From: an uncultured Bacteroidales bacterium
GTDB lineage: Bacteria; Bacteroidota; Bacteroidia; Bacteroidales; Paludibacteraceae
Direction of reading: 5' to 3'
DNA: 60,665 nt
Assembly: GCA_944321895.1 (NCBI GenBank)
Contig: CALUNA010000017.1
Location: 1 to 60,665, forward strand
Part shown: positions 46,735 to 55,961 of the stretch, one piece after another
How positions within the stretch are numbered: the stretch's first letter is position 1
How the letters are laid out: each line of letters opens with the position of its first letter
Program-made: the position numbers and the translations under genes
Notes under the pieces: model-generated
Told to the model about the DNA's origin: nothing
The model's database searches: none
The model's input: the letters and a program-made list of their open reading frames with translations, nothing else

Positions 46735-48492
46735 TTATGAATTCATCGACAGCAAAAATTCCTCATTGTTTTCCGTGCGTTCCATGCGGTCCTTCAAAAA
46801 TTCCATGGCTTCCAGAGAATTCATGTCGGCCAAATGGCGGCGCAAAATCCACATGCGGTTCAGCGTATCCTGGTCAAGCAGCAAATCGTCGCGGCGCGTG
46901 CTGGACGCCATGATATCCACGGCCGGGAAAATACGCTTGTTCGACAAACGGCGGTCAAGCTGCAATTCCATGTTTCCCGTTCCCTTGAATTCCTCGAAAA
47001 TAACCTCGTCCATTTTGGAGCCCGTATCAATCAAGGCGGTTGCGATTATGGTCAGGCTGCCCCCGTTCTCAATGTTGCGTGCCGCACCGAAGAAGCGTTT
47101 GGGCTTGTGCAACGCATTGGCATCCACACCGCCGGAAAGCACCTTGCCGGAAGCCGGTGCAACCGTGTTGTAGGCACGTGCCAGACGCGTAATGGAATCA
47201 AGCAGGATAACCACATCGTGCCCGCATTCAACCAGGCGTTTGGCTTTTTCGTGAACAATACCGGCCACTTTCACGTGTTTTTCTGCCGGCTCATCGAACG
47301 TGGAGGAAATGACCTCGGCCTTTACGCTGCGGGCCATGTCTGTAACTTCTTCCGGACGTTCGTCAATCAGCAGCACAATCATGAACACTTCCGGATGGTT
47401 AGCTGCAATGGCATTGGCTATCTCTTTCAGCAACACTGTTTTACCTGTTTTCGGTTGTGCCACAATCAGGCCGCGCTGCCCTTTGCCGATAGGCGAAAAC
47501 AAATCGATGATACGGCACGAAAGCGGGTCGTTCTTGCCAGTGGTCAATGTGAATTTCTCGTTCGGGAAAAGAGGCGTCAGATGCTCGAATGCCACACGGT
47601 CGCGTACAAATTCTGGCGAGCGACCGTTGATTTTGTTCACTTTGATCAGCGGAAAATATTTTTCGCCATCTTTGGGCGGACGGATATCGCCGGTAACCGT
47701 ATCACCTGTTTTCAGGCCGAACAGTTTAACCTGCGACTGCGAAACATAAATATCATCGGGTGAAGAAAAATAATTGTAATCAGCCGAACGCAGGAATCCA
47801 TAGCCCTCCGACATTACTTCCAGAGTGCCTGTTCCCTGAAGGAATCCTTCAAAATCATAAGGTTTCTCCTTTTTCTCGTTGTTTTTAGGTTGTACGGCTG
47901 TTTGCGGCTGCTCCTGTTGCAATTGCTGGTTGTCCGGCGTATGGTTATCCGCTTCAGCCACAGTTTCCTGTCTGGCCGGTTGTTCCGTTGCCGGTTGTTC
48001 TTCCGGCTTGTTTTCCGGTTTGTTTTCAATATTGTTCTTGCCCGTACCTTTTTTGTTTTTCCTGGAAGCCGGTTTCTGGAGCTGTTTTACTTCCGCCTGG
48101 TCTTGAGCCGGAGTATTATTTTCCATGGGCTGTTGCTGGTTTTCAGGCTGTTTCTGCTCATTGTCCTGCTGGTTCGGGGTCTCTTTCTTTTTCTTCGGAA
48201 CGACCGTATTTTTCGTTTCCTGTTGCCCTTGTACGGCTGTTTCCACAACCACCGGTTCCGCTTTCCTTGTTTGGATACGTGCCCGTTTCCTGGAGGGAGC
48301 CTGATTTTCGGCGTTGGTGGCTGCCGCAACCTTGCGTTGCGAATTATCTATGGCCTGCTGGTCCAGAATTGCGTATATCAACGCTTCCTTTTTGATTGAA
48401 CTTGCTACTTTTAGCCCAAGTCCCTTGGCTATCTCCGTTAATTCAGGGAGGGTTTTTGCATTTAACTGCAAAATGGTGAAGTTGTTACTCAT
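46735..48492 (-). CDS. rho: Transcription termination factor Rho with long disordered insertion
   Basis: A 585-residue hexameric RNA helicase. Residues ~1-50 are the Rho_N SAP-like helices ([19 protein letters not shown]), residues ~52-212 are a disordered Q/N/P/E/K-rich insertion, then the OB RNA-binding domain starts at [18 protein letters not shown] and the ATPase domain has [15 protein letters not shown] and [18 protein letters not shown]. The insertion is characteristic of Bacteroidota; in Bacteroides thetaiotaomicron it has been reported to drive phase separation in the gut. Start at 48492 ([13 protein letters not shown]); the ATG at 48516 adds eight residues. Promoter at 48624-48653. 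Confidence 0.96.
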   Translation of the reverse strand: MSNNFTILQLNAKTLPELTEIAKGLGLKVASSIKKEALIYAILDQQAIDNSQRKVAAATNAENQAPSRKRARIQTRKAEPVVVETAVQGQQETKNTVVPKKKKETPNQQDNEQKQPENQQQPMENNTPAQDQAEVKQLQKPASRKNKKGTGKNNIENKPENKPEEQPATEQPARQETVAEADNHTPDNQQLQQEQPQTAVQPKNNEKKEKPYDFEGFLQGTGTLEVMSEGYGFLRSADYNYFSSPDDIYVSQSQVKLFGLKTGDTVTGDIRPPKDGEKYFPLIKVNKINGRSPEFVRDRVAFEHLTPLFPNEKFTLTTGKNDPLSCRIIDLFSPIGKGQRGLIVAQPKTGKTVLLKEIANAIAANHPEVFMIVLLIDERPEEVTDMARSVKAEVISSTFDEPAEKHVKVAGIVHEKAKRLVECGHDVVILLDSITRLARAYNTVAPASGKVLSGGVDANALHKPKRFFGAARNIENGGSLTIIATALIDTGSKMDEVIFEEFKGTGNMELQLDRRLSNKRIFPAVDIMASSTRRDDLLLDQDTLNRMWILRRHLADMNSLEAMEFLKDRMERTENNEEFLLSMNS

Positions 48493-48623
48493 AAAAATAT
48501 TTCGGTAAAAAAACACGGCATACAGAAGCCGGTCGGGCCGGAAGTTTGCGTGTCATTGATAAATGTATTGTCAGAAATTATTAAAAACAGGTTTGTTTTT
48601 AATGTGTGTTTCAGAAAACGGTG

Positions 48624-48653
48624 CAAAAGTACTATTTTTTTTTATTTCTGCAA
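48624..48653 (-). promoter_or_regulatory. Promoter of rho
   Basis: On the minus strand TTG (48653-48651), 19 bp, TACTTTTG (48631-48624), giving a leader of about 125 nt before the start at 48492. Such a leader could host the autoregulation by Rho known in other bacteria; no structure was obvious. Confidence 0.75.
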
Positions 48654-48755
48654 AATATCTTTCAACATCCGCCTTTATCCGACAAAAATCACAATAAAAA
48701 AACACAATAGAAACGCAAAATTCGGTGGATTATTGCTTCCGGTCTTTCCGTCGCT

Positions 48756-50012
48756 TCAACTGACACGTATTTTCTGGAAAGTATTGACCAATTCTTTCTG
48801 GTAAGGCGCTTCCACACGGATATAGTTTTCCGTAAATCCGTGCATGACAGAGCCGGTTTTCTTGCTCTCCCACAACACGGTAGCCTCGTAGCCTCTGTGT
48901 GCCGCATAAAACTGTTCCGTTTTGCGTGCCGACAAGGCATGCAGCACATCGCTGCGCCGTTTTTTCTCCTGCGGCGGAACCGCATACGGAATTTTCAGCA
49001 TTTCCGTGTTCGGACGCTCGGAATAGGTGAACACATGCAATTGCGATATGTCCAGGCTTTCTATGAAACGGCAGGCATCGTCAAAAAAATCTTCCGTTTC
49101 GCCGCGGACACCGACAATCACATCCACACCGATAAAGGCGTGCGGCATAACCGCCTTGATTCTGGCCACCTTGGCTGCAAAAACCTCGCGTGTGTAACGC
49201 CGTTTCATCAGTTGCAACACGTCATTGCTGCCGCTCTGTAACGGGATATGGAAATGCGGCGCAAAATGTGCCGATGAGGCCACATAATCGATAATCTCGT
49301 CAGTCAGCAGGTTCGGCTCTATGCTGGAAATACGGTAGCGGACATCGGCCTGGATGGCATCAAGTGCCTTGACAAGGTCGAAAAAAGACTCGCCGGTCGT
49401 CTTGCCGAAATCGCCTATATTCACGCCGGACAGGACAATTTCCTTTGCACCGCCCGCAATGGCGTTTTCCGCTTCGGCCACCAGCGATGCGATGGTGCCG
49501 TTCCGGCTTTTGCCGCGGGCCAGCGGAACTGTGCAATAAGTACAGAAATAATCGCAACCGTCCTGCACTTTCAGGAAAAAGCGCGTGCGGTCGTCCTTGG
49601 AACAAGCACCATGGAACTCATCGCTCTGGCGAATGGGGCTGCAATGCACTTGTGCGACTTCGTTCTGCCCGTATTTTTCCAGAAAAGCCGGAATATCGAA
49701 CTTTTCGTTCATGCCCAGCACCAAATCCACGCCATCAATGGCGGCCACTTCGTCCGGTTTCAACTGGGCATAACAACCGGTTACAATCAGGACTGCATGC
49801 GGATGCTCGCGGCGTATCTTATGAATGGCCTGGCGGTCCTTGCGGTCGGCAGTTTCGGTTACGGAACACGTATTCACAATGCAAACGCCGGCTTCCTCGC
49901 CCGCCTTTGCCTTGCGGAAACCCATTTGTTGCAACTGCTTCCCTACCGATGATGTTTCGGCAAAATTCAGTTTGCAGCCCAAGGTATGGAAAACGTAGGT
50001 CTTGTTCAGCAT
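48756..50012 (-). CDS. mtaB: tRNA t6A37 methylthiotransferase
   Basis: A 418-residue methylthiotransferase that converts t6A37 to ms2t6A37 in tRNA. The UPF0004 domain begins HTLGCKLNFAETS, with its cluster cysteines at about 13, 49 (CSVTE) and 81 (GCYAQ); the radical SAM cluster is in DGCDYFCTYC; a TRAM domain occupies the last ~65 residues (EQFYAAHRGYEATVLWE). HTLGCKLNFAE separates MtaB from MiaB and RimO. It starts 9 bp after amn on the same strand. Confidence 0.94.
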   Translation of the reverse strand: MLNKTYVFHTLGCKLNFAETSSVGKQLQQMGFRKAKAGEEAGVCIVNTCSVTETADRKDRQAIHKIRREHPHAVLIVTGCYAQLKPDEVAAIDGVDLVLGMNEKFDIPAFLEKYGQNEVAQVHCSPIRQSDEFHGACSKDDRTRFFLKVQDGCDYFCTYCTVPLARGKSRNGTIASLVAEAENAIAGGAKEIVLSGVNIGDFGKTTGESFFDLVKALDAIQADVRYRISSIEPNLLTDEIIDYVASSAHFAPHFHIPLQSGSNDVLQLMKRRYTREVFAAKVARIKAVMPHAFIGVDVIVGVRGETEDFFDDACRFIESLDISQLHVFTYSERPNTEMLKIPYAVPPQEKKRRSDVLHALSARKTEQFYAAHRGYEATVLWESKKTGSVMHGFTENYIRVEAPYQKELVNTFQKIRVS

Positions 50013-50021
50013 ATTTCCGGT

Positions 50022-50795
50022 TTATTCAAAACGCAAATGCTTAATGGTCTTGCTGTTGTGTTGCAACGACATCAGGGACTTGATGCCGATTTTCAGATGT
50101 TCTTCCACATAATTGGCCGTTACGTGCCTATCGCTCTCCGAAGTCTTGATGCCATCGGGCTGCAGCGGCATGTCCGAAACCAGTAGCAACGCACCTGTGG
50201 GTATGCTGTTGTGGAATCCGACGGAAAAGAGCGTCGCGGTTTCCATATCCACAGCTAGGGCGCGCGTGCTGCGCAGATAGTTGCAGAACGCCTCATCATG
50301 TTCCCACACACGGCGGTTGGTCGTGTAAACGGTACCGGTCCAGTAGTCGTGCCCGAAGTCACGGATATTGGACGAAACGGCACGCTGCAGATTGAACGCC
50401 GGCAAAGCCGGAATCTCCGGCGGGAAATAGTCGTTTGATGTACCCTCGCCACGTATGGCCGCGCTCGGCAGAATGTAATCGCCGACATGGTTCTTGTCGC
50501 GCAAGCCGCCGCATTTGCCCAGGAACAGGACCGCTTTGGGATGTATGGCAGACAATATGTCCATGATAATGGCGGCATTCGGGCTGCCCATGCCGAAATT
50601 GATAATCGTGATGCCCTTGGCCGACGCATTGATCATATTGCCGTCGCGGCCTAAAACCGGCACATCGAACCATTCGGCAAACATTTCCACATAATTATTG
50701 AAATTGGTCAGCAAAATATAATCGTCAAACTGATCCAACGGACGTTTCGTGTAACGCGGCAACCAATTTTCCACAATTTCCTCTTTCGTTTTCAT
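50022..50795 (-). CDS. amn: AMP nucleosidase
   Basis: A 257-residue nucleoside phosphorylase-fold protein that cleaves AMP to adenine and ribose 5-phosphate. ITIINFGMGSPNAAIIMDIL, FLGKCGGLRDKNHVGDYILP (in family blocks) and AVDMETATLFSVG are characteristic. This is the short Bacteroidota form without the large N-terminal domain of E. coli Amn. The start at 50795 (MKTKEEIVENWLPRYT) is chosen by family and by the promoter at 50890-50897. Probably co-transcribed with mtaB. Confidence 0.92.
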   Translation of the reverse strand: MKTKEEIVENWLPRYTKRPLDQFDDYILLTNFNNYVEMFAEWFDVPVLGRDGNMINASAKGITIINFGMGSPNAAIIMDILSAIHPKAVLFLGKCGGLRDKNHVGDYILPSAAIRGEGTSNDYFPPEIPALPAFNLQRAVSSNIRDFGHDYWTGTVYTTNRRVWEHDEAFCNYLRSTRALAVDMETATLFSVGFHNSIPTGALLLVSDMPLQPDGIKTSESDRHVTANYVEEHLKIGIKSLMSLQHNSKTIKHLRFE

Positions 50796-50869
50796 AGCTG
50801 TCAATATTAAAAGTAAAACGGTAGTCGGAAAGACCGACAAATATATTCCAGACTTCGGAAAAATCTGCC

Positions 50870-50897
50870 TATCTTTGCCAAACGGAATACAAAAGTA
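50870..50897. promoter_or_regulatory. Overlapping divergent promoters (amn and nuclease-like gene)
   Basis: TATCTTTG on the plus strand (50870-50877) for the gene at 50903 and TACTTTTG on the minus strand (50897-50890) for amn. Each element lies in the other's transcribed region, so transcription in the two directions should interfere. Confidence 0.6.
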
Positions 50898-50902
50898 CAA
50901 AA

Positions 50903-51373
50903 ATGTTTCAACTCAACCTACCCTCTTTCGATTTTAAGCTGAAAAAATCAGATAAAAAATACCTGATTTACGATGAGTGGCGCAAAAAATTCGTTGCGCT
51001 GACACCCGAAGAATGGGTCAGGCAGCATTTTTTGCATTTTTTGGTCAATAACCTGCATTTTCCGGCCGGACTGCTGGCCGTGGAGCAAGTTTTGGACGTG
51101 AACGGTATGCAAAAACGTTGCGATGCCATAGCCTACACGCCTACGGCCGAACCGCTGGCCATTATTGAGTTGAAAGCGCCGCATGTCGAATTGTCGCAGG
51201 AAGTTTTTGACCAAGTGGCCATCTACAACAGCCGCCTGCAAGTGGATTGCTTTTTCATCAGCAACGGATTGGAACATTACGCTTGCCACACCGACCACGG
51301 TTCGACAAGTTACCAGTTTTACAGGCAGTTGCCTGAATATGGGAAACTTATGGCGATAAGAAAATACAAATAA
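50903..51373 (+). CDS. Small HsdR N-terminal-like (PD-(D/E)xK) protein
   Basis: A 156-residue protein resembling the type I restriction enzyme R-protein N-terminal domain (HSDR_N_2). ALTPEEWVRQHFLHFLVNNLHFPAGLLAVEQ is typical of that family in pieces; the nuclease core is RCDAIAY...LAIIELKAP (D, then E-x-K), so all three acidic/lysine positions exist. No helicase, methylase or specificity subunit is nearby. Stand-alone copies are common in Bacteroidota beside core genes and their role is unknown. Confidence 0.85.
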   Translation: MFQLNLPSFDFKLKKSDKKYLIYDEWRKKFVALTPEEWVRQHFLHFLVNNLHFPAGLLAVEQVLDVNGMQKRCDAIAYTPTAEPLAIIELKAPHVELSQEVFDQVAIYNSRLQVDCFFISNGLEHYACHTDHGSTSYQFYRQLPEYGKLMAIRKYK

Positions 51374-51603
51374 TATACAACTGAGATTGTAGAAGATTCC
51401 ATACAGAACCAAATTTGAAAGGCTTATCGTTCATTTTTTCTGATTAGTATTTTAATTCATCATACTCACGTTAATATGGCGACATTTCATTGGCATTAGT
51501 ATAGTATTCCCAACAACACACAACGACAACGCAATTACCCCCCATTTTTTTCCTAACCGTATTTCCTTTTCTAAAAAACACATTATAATTGTGACTAAAC
51601 AAT

Positions 51604-51638
51604 AATTCCTGAATAACTATTGTTGCTATTCAGGAATT
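51604..51638 (-). terminator. Putative terminator of the metal ATPase gene
   Basis: AATTCCTGAATA (51604-51615) pairs perfectly with TATTCAGGAATT (51627-51638). On the minus strand ATTGTTTAG follows, a weak U-tract. 27 bp after the ATPase stop. Confidence 0.6.
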
Positions 51639-51665
51639 GTCAAACGCCATACTAATCAATGTTTT

Positions 51666-53612
51666 CTATTTATTTTGCGTAGTCAATGCACGCATGGCAT
51701 TAAGTACAGCCAATACGGTTACACCTACATCAGCAAATACGGCCATCCACATGGTACTAAGGCCAACAGTTGCCAACAACAGGATGGCAATCTTTATGCC
51801 AATAGCAAACCAAACATTCTCGCAAGCAATCCGGATGGTGCGGCGGGCTATGTTCACTGCTGTTACAATCTTTGAAGGCTTGTCGTCCATCAGCACCACA
51901 TCGGCAGCCTCAATAGCGGCATCACTTCCCAAACCACCCATGGCAATGCCGACATCGGCACGCTTCAACACAGGCGCATCGTTTATACCATCCCCCACAA
52001 AAGCCAGAGTACTTCCTGCTGACCGGGATGCCAACAAACGTTCTACATGTTCCACCTTGCCCGCAGGCAACAATTCTGCATAACAGTTGTCTATTCCCAG
52101 TTTTCCAGCAACATCCGCTGCCACTTCCTTTCTGTCGCCCGTCAGCATCACGACTTTTTCCACACCAAGTTTTTTCAAGGAACTGACGGCCTCTGCACTA
52201 TCTTCCTTCAGACAATCATTGATAACAATATGGCCTACATATTTTCCATCTACTGCCACATGAATAATCGTACCCACACAATGGCAATCACGCCAAGCAA
52301 TACCCAAACTGTCCATCATCTTAGCATTACCTACACACACGATACGATTCCCTACCTTTGCCTGAATGCCATGACCGGAAATTTCCTCCACATCGGTAAT
52401 GGTGCAACCATCGTTTCCTTCATTGGGGAAGGCTGCACGAAGGGCCTCGCCAATCGGATGAGTGGAATAATGCTCCACGTGCGCAGCCAGATGCAACAAA
52501 TCCTGCTCGCTGAAATCCTCCGGGTGAACAGCCTCCACGACAAATTCCCCACGGGTCAGCGTACCAGTCTTGTCAAAAACAACCGTACCCACTTTTGCCA
52601 AAGTATCCATATAGTTGCTACCCTTAATCAATATGCCTTGACGAGAAGCGCCACCCAAGCCTCCAAAGAATGTCAACGGAACACTGACTACCAATGCACA
52701 CGGACACGAAACGACAAGGAAAACAAGAGCACGATGCAACCAGACGGGAAATGAGGCCATAAAGGCTTCGGCTGTAAACAAGGGAGGTATGAAAGCAAGC
52801 AGCAACGCCGCCACAACCACAATCGGTGTATAAATGCGGGCAAAACGCGTAATGAATGATTCGCTGCGTGATTTACTGGCATCTGCCGTTTCTATTAAAT
52901 GGATGATTTTGGAAACCGTACTCTCACCAAATGTTTTGGCAGTTTTCACCCTCACCACTCCAGAGAGGTTAATGCACCCTGACATCACTTCATCGCCCTC
53001 CTTTATCTCGCGCGGCATACTTTCGCCAGTCAAAGCTATCGTATTCAAGGCAGATGTACCTTCAATCACCTTGCCATCCAAAGGCACTTTCTCGCCTGGT
53101 CTAATGACAATCACCTCACCTACATTCACATCTTGCGGTGATACGCTGAGTAACTTTCCGGCACGCTCCACATAAGCCACATCTGGCCGTATATCCATCA
53201 GATGAGAAATGCTATCACGGCTTTTGCCTTCTGCATATCCCTCAAAAAGCTCTCCTATTTGAAAGAAAAGCATCACGAAGACCGCTTCCGGAAATTCCGT
53301 TTCTGCACCCGGCAGAAAACCTATAATCAATGCCCCGAGCGTTGCTACCGACATCAGGAAATGCTCATTGAAGAAATCGCCTTTGGCTATACCCTCACAA
53401 GCCTCTTTCAATGTATCATATCCGATGAGCAGATAAGGTACAAGATAAACCATCAACAGTTGCCATGTAGAAAGACTGCCGTAATGCTCTATCAATACAG
53501 CCCCCAAGAGTAATAATGCAGTGACCACTATCAGAACGGCCTTTCCTTTCAAATTGCTATTACCATGATTATGCGCATGGTCATGTACATGATTCTCCAT
53601 AATTCCATTCAT
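51666..53612 (-). CDS. Heavy-metal P1B-type ATPase
   Basis: A 648-residue metal-exporting ATPase (start 53612; an ATG at 53600 is also possible). The N-terminus is a short His-rich tail (MENHVHDHAHNHG) without an HMA domain. Eight membrane segments are arranged as in the family; the metal site is CPCAL (~303-307) in helix 6, the phosphorylated aspartate is D347 in DKTGTLT, and the HP motif is STHPIGEAL; TGE and GDGINDAP are also present. CPC with this helix composition fits Zn/Cd/Pb or related ions rather than copper, but this is inference. Divergent from a Fur-family regulator, with two matching palindromes between them. Confidence 0.9.
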   Translation of the reverse strand: MNGIMENHVHDHAHNHGNSNLKGKAVLIVVTALLLLGAVLIEHYGSLSTWQLLMVYLVPYLLIGYDTLKEACEGIAKGDFFNEHFLMSVATLGALIIGFLPGAETEFPEAVFVMLFFQIGELFEGYAEGKSRDSISHLMDIRPDVAYVERAGKLLSVSPQDVNVGEVIVIRPGEKVPLDGKVIEGTSALNTIALTGESMPREIKEGDEVMSGCINLSGVVRVKTAKTFGESTVSKIIHLIETADASKSRSESFITRFARIYTPIVVVAALLLAFIPPLFTAEAFMASFPVWLHRALVFLVVSCPCALVVSVPLTFFGGLGGASRQGILIKGSNYMDTLAKVGTVVFDKTGTLTRGEFVVEAVHPEDFSEQDLLHLAAHVEHYSTHPIGEALRAAFPNEGNDGCTITDVEEISGHGIQAKVGNRIVCVGNAKMMDSLGIAWRDCHCVGTIIHVAVDGKYVGHIVINDCLKEDSAEAVSSLKKLGVEKVVMLTGDRKEVAADVAGKLGIDNCYAELLPAGKVEHVERLLASRSAGSTLAFVGDGINDAPVLKRADVGIAMGGLGSDAAIEAADVVLMDDKPSKIVTAVNIARRTIRIACENVWFAIGIKIAILLLATVGLSTMWMAVFADVGVTVLAVLNAMRALTTQNK

Positions 53613-53629
53613 TTTTATTGTTTGCACTG

Positions 53630-53637
53630 CAAAAGTA
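53630..53637 (-). promoter_or_regulatory. -7 element of the metal ATPase promoter
   Basis: TACTTTTG on the minus strand, about 18 bp upstream of the ATG at 53612; the proximal palindrome (53650-53664) lies in its spacer/-33 region. Confidence 0.65.
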
Positions 53638-53649
53638 GAGTGAAAAGAA

Positions 53650-53664
53650 TACAACCCAGTTGCA
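53650..53664. promoter_or_regulatory. Candidate metal-regulator operator, proximal
   Basis: TACAACCCAGTTGCA, an imperfect 15-bp palindrome (one mismatch in each half) matching the distal copy at 13 of 15 positions. It covers the -33 side of the ATPase promoter. Confidence 0.6.
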
Positions 53665-53686
53665 TTCCACATGACCAGCAGAAATA

Positions 53687-53701
53687 TGCAACCCGGTTGC
53701 A
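53687..53701. promoter_or_regulatory. Candidate metal-regulator operator, distal
   Basis: TGCAACCCGGTTGCA, a perfect palindrome around a single C, 37 bp from the proximal copy (start to start). It lies upstream of the regulator's own promoter (53740-53747). Confidence 0.62.
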
Positions 53702-53739
53702 AAATTCCTCCTTCTATATTCGTACTTGCCCTTTTATCG

Positions 53740-53747
53740 TATCTTTG
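53740..53747 (+). promoter_or_regulatory. -7 element of the Fur-family regulator gene
   Basis: TATCTTTG, 24 bp before the start codon at 53772. Confidence 0.6.
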
Positions 53748-53771
53748 TGGCGTTTTTCAACAAATACGGCT

Positions 53772-54203
53772 ATGGAACAAAATGACATCACAGCTTATCT
53801 GGAAAGAAAAGGGGTAAAACCGACCGCCAACAGGATTCTCGTATTAAAGACGCTCAAGGAATCGGACCGTCCCATGTGTCTGTCCGACTTGGAAAATGAA
53901 TTGATAACAATGGACAAATCCAGCATATTTAGGGTTTTGACCTTGTTTCAGGAACAAGAGATTGTACACACGTTCGAGGACGGAAGGGGCATTTTGAATT
54001 ATGAGCTGTGCACCAGCACAACAATATGCAACCTCTCCGATGCCCACATACATTTCTACTGCGAGTCCTGCCAAAAGTCATTTTGCATGGACAACATTGC
54101 CATCCCCGACTTGCAACTACAGGAAGGATTTATTGCCCATTCCATCTCATTTGTCATCAAAGGTACATGTCCGAAATGCAACAAAAAGCTCAATCAACAA
54201 TAA
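53772..54203 (+). CDS. Fur-family metal-responsive repressor
   Basis: A 143-residue Fur/Zur/PerR-type regulator. The winged helix is at ~1-75 (GVKPTANRILVLKTLKES..SIFRVLTLFQEQEIVHTF), the metal-sensing segment is HIHFYCESC (H92, H94, C97, C100) and the structural zinc site is completed by C133 and C136. Start at 53772 (MEQNDITAYLERKG) after its own promoter. Adjacent divergent metal ATPase and paired palindromes suggest it represses the exporter or responds to the same ion; Zur is the best guess but Fur subfamily cannot be set by eye. Confidence 0.88.
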   Translation: MEQNDITAYLERKGVKPTANRILVLKTLKESDRPMCLSDLENELITMDKSSIFRVLTLFQEQEIVHTFEDGRGILNYELCTSTTICNLSDAHIHFYCESCQKSFCMDNIAIPDLQLQEGFIAHSISFVIKGTCPKCNKKLNQQ

Positions 54204-54430
54204 AATGATTATTTTCTAATGACAGTATAGCCATTGAGCGAATACAATATCTAAAAAAATGATGTATTATATAGGTGTATATAAATATTTTCACATAGCC
54301 AGACTCTTAAATCCTATACTATTTAGAAGCACTTTTCCCAACCAACCCACAGAAGAATCAGAACATTATAAAATCCATAACGAACCATATCAGCTTTCGC
54401 AACACGCTTGGCATATTTATATGTTTTCCG

Positions 54431-54438
54431 TATTTTTG
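54431..54438 (+). promoter_or_regulatory. -7 element of the phoH promoter
   Basis: TATTTTTG, 24 bp before the ATG at 54463, which is why I reject the longer frame from 54259. Confidence 0.6.
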
Positions 54439-54462
54439 CAAGCGCAATCAATCTTCCAAACC

Positions 54463-55437
54463 ATGCTTGAACAAATCTACGAGTTATCCGAAAATTTAGA
54501 CACTTCGCTATTCTACGGCGTCAACAACGCCAACATCCAACTGATCCGTGACATGCACCCGAATGTGAAAATGGTGGCGCGCGGGCATTTGGTCAAGATT
54601 ATCGGAAACGAGGAAGATACGCAGCATTTGCTGGAAAACATCCGGCAGATAGAAGCCTATTGCCTGAAATACAACGTATTGGGCGAAAGCCAGATTTTGG
54701 AAATCATCAAAGGCAACCAACCGCTCGAAATCCATTATGACCACTTGATTCTGCACGGCGTGAACGGACGTTCCATTCTGGCGCGCACGCCGAACCAGCA
54801 GAAACTGCTGAAAGCTTACGAAACGAACGACCTGCTGTTTGCCATCGGGCCGGCCGGTTCGGGCAAAACCTATACGGCCATTGCCCTGGCTGTCCGTTCG
54901 CTGAAAAACCGCGAAGTGCGCAAAATCATTTTGAGTCGTCCGGCCGTGGAGGCCGGCGAGAAACTGGGCTTCCTGCCCGGCGACATGAAGGAGAAAATAG
55001 ACCCGTACCTGCAACCGCTCTACGACGCGCTGCAAGACATGATTCCGGCCGCCAAATTGCAGGAATACATGGAAAAAGGCACTATCCAGATTGCGCCGCT
55101 GGCGTTTATGCGCGGCCGCACGCTGAGCGATGCCGTCGTTATCCTGGACGAAGCGCAGAACACGTCCGTGAACCAGATAAAAATGTTCCTGACCCGCATG
55201 GGGCTGAACACGAAAATGATTGTTACCGGCGACATGACGCAGATTGACCTGCCGCCATCGCAAAAATCCGGCCTCAAAGATGCGTTAGGCGTCCTGCACG
55301 GCATCAAGGGCATTGCAAAAATAGAATTTGACCAGCAGGACATTGTGCGCCACAAATTAGTGCAACGCATTGTGGAAGCATACGAGAAGTTTGAGAAAGA
55401 ACAGAATGCTGAAAAAGAGCCAAGAAAGAAAGAATGA
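54463..55437 (+). CDS. phoH: PhoH-like ATPase
   Basis: A 324-residue PhoH (PhoH/YbeZ) protein. The start MLEQIYELSENLDTSLFYGVNN fits relatives. An N-terminal KH-like region (~1-110) precedes the ATPase with Walker A GPAGSGKTYTAIALA and Walker B DAVVILDEAQNT; LSRPAVEAGEKLGFLPGD and TGDMTQIDLP are family blocks. YbeZ-type PhoH works with YbeY in ribosome and RNA quality control; ybeY is not in the window. Its end overlaps the next gene by 4 bp (ATGA). Confidence 0.93.
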   Translation: MLEQIYELSENLDTSLFYGVNNANIQLIRDMHPNVKMVARGHLVKIIGNEEDTQHLLENIRQIEAYCLKYNVLGESQILEIIKGNQPLEIHYDHLILHGVNGRSILARTPNQQKLLKAYETNDLLFAIGPAGSGKTYTAIALAVRSLKNREVRKIILSRPAVEAGEKLGFLPGDMKEKIDPYLQPLYDALQDMIPAAKLQEYMEKGTIQIAPLAFMRGRTLSDAVVILDEAQNTSVNQIKMFLTRMGLNTKMIVTGDMTQIDLPPSQKSGLKDALGVLHGIKGIAKIEFDQQDIVRHKLVQRIVEAYEKFEKEQNAEKEPRKKE

Positions 55438-55883
55438 AACGATGCTTTTATTTTCTAAAAGAATTTATAAACAAAGACAGAGCCAACCAGAAACTGGAAG
55501 GACCTATTGCTCTTTTTGATGAAAACGCAAACATACAAATTTGTGATAAGAAGGGCATATATTTTATTGTTAGTAGAAAGCATCACTTCGTCTATCCGAA
55601 TGGTAATTCTCCAATAATATATATAGGAAAGGCTGATAACCTGAGACAAAGATTAATGTCTCATCTACGAGAAGCTAAAAAGGCAAAAAAAGAATGGAAA
55701 ACCAAATGGGTTTATAGCCGATATAACTATATTGCTATGGAAGGGGGATCGGATGTGTACTACCTCACTACTATAACAAATGAAAATGCAAAGAGTCTGG
55801 AAAGTAGAGCTATAGAGGATTTTTATAACAAATATAGAGCTTTACCCGTCGGAAATGGAGCCTTTTCATACAGAAAATCATAA
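55434..55883 (+). CDS. GIY-YIG nuclease-domain protein
   Basis: A 149-residue protein with a GIY-YIG endonuclease motif: KGIYFIV (GIY 41-43), IIYIGKADNLRQRLMSHL (YIG 63-65, arginines 71 and 73), and a glutamate in the later helix LESRAIEDFYNKYRALP. No DNA-binding extension is fused. It is far more AT-rich than phoH and purC, between which it sits; its ATG overlaps the phoH stop. This points to acquisition into a core gene pair. Stand-alone GIY-YIG proteins occur in mobile elements and restriction or repair functions. Confidence 0.85.
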   Translation: MKRCFYFLKEFINKDRANQKLEGPIALFDENANIQICDKKGIYFIVSRKHHFVYPNGNSPIIYIGKADNLRQRLMSHLREAKKAKKEWKTKWVYSRYNYIAMEGGSDVYYLTTITNENAKSLESRAIEDFYNKYRALPVGNGAFSYRKS

Positions 55884-55961
55884 AGTAGGAGATAATTTTT
55901 CTATTCTTAAACAGCTTAGCTATCTAAAAATTGATAAACTAACAACTAAAAACCAATGGAT

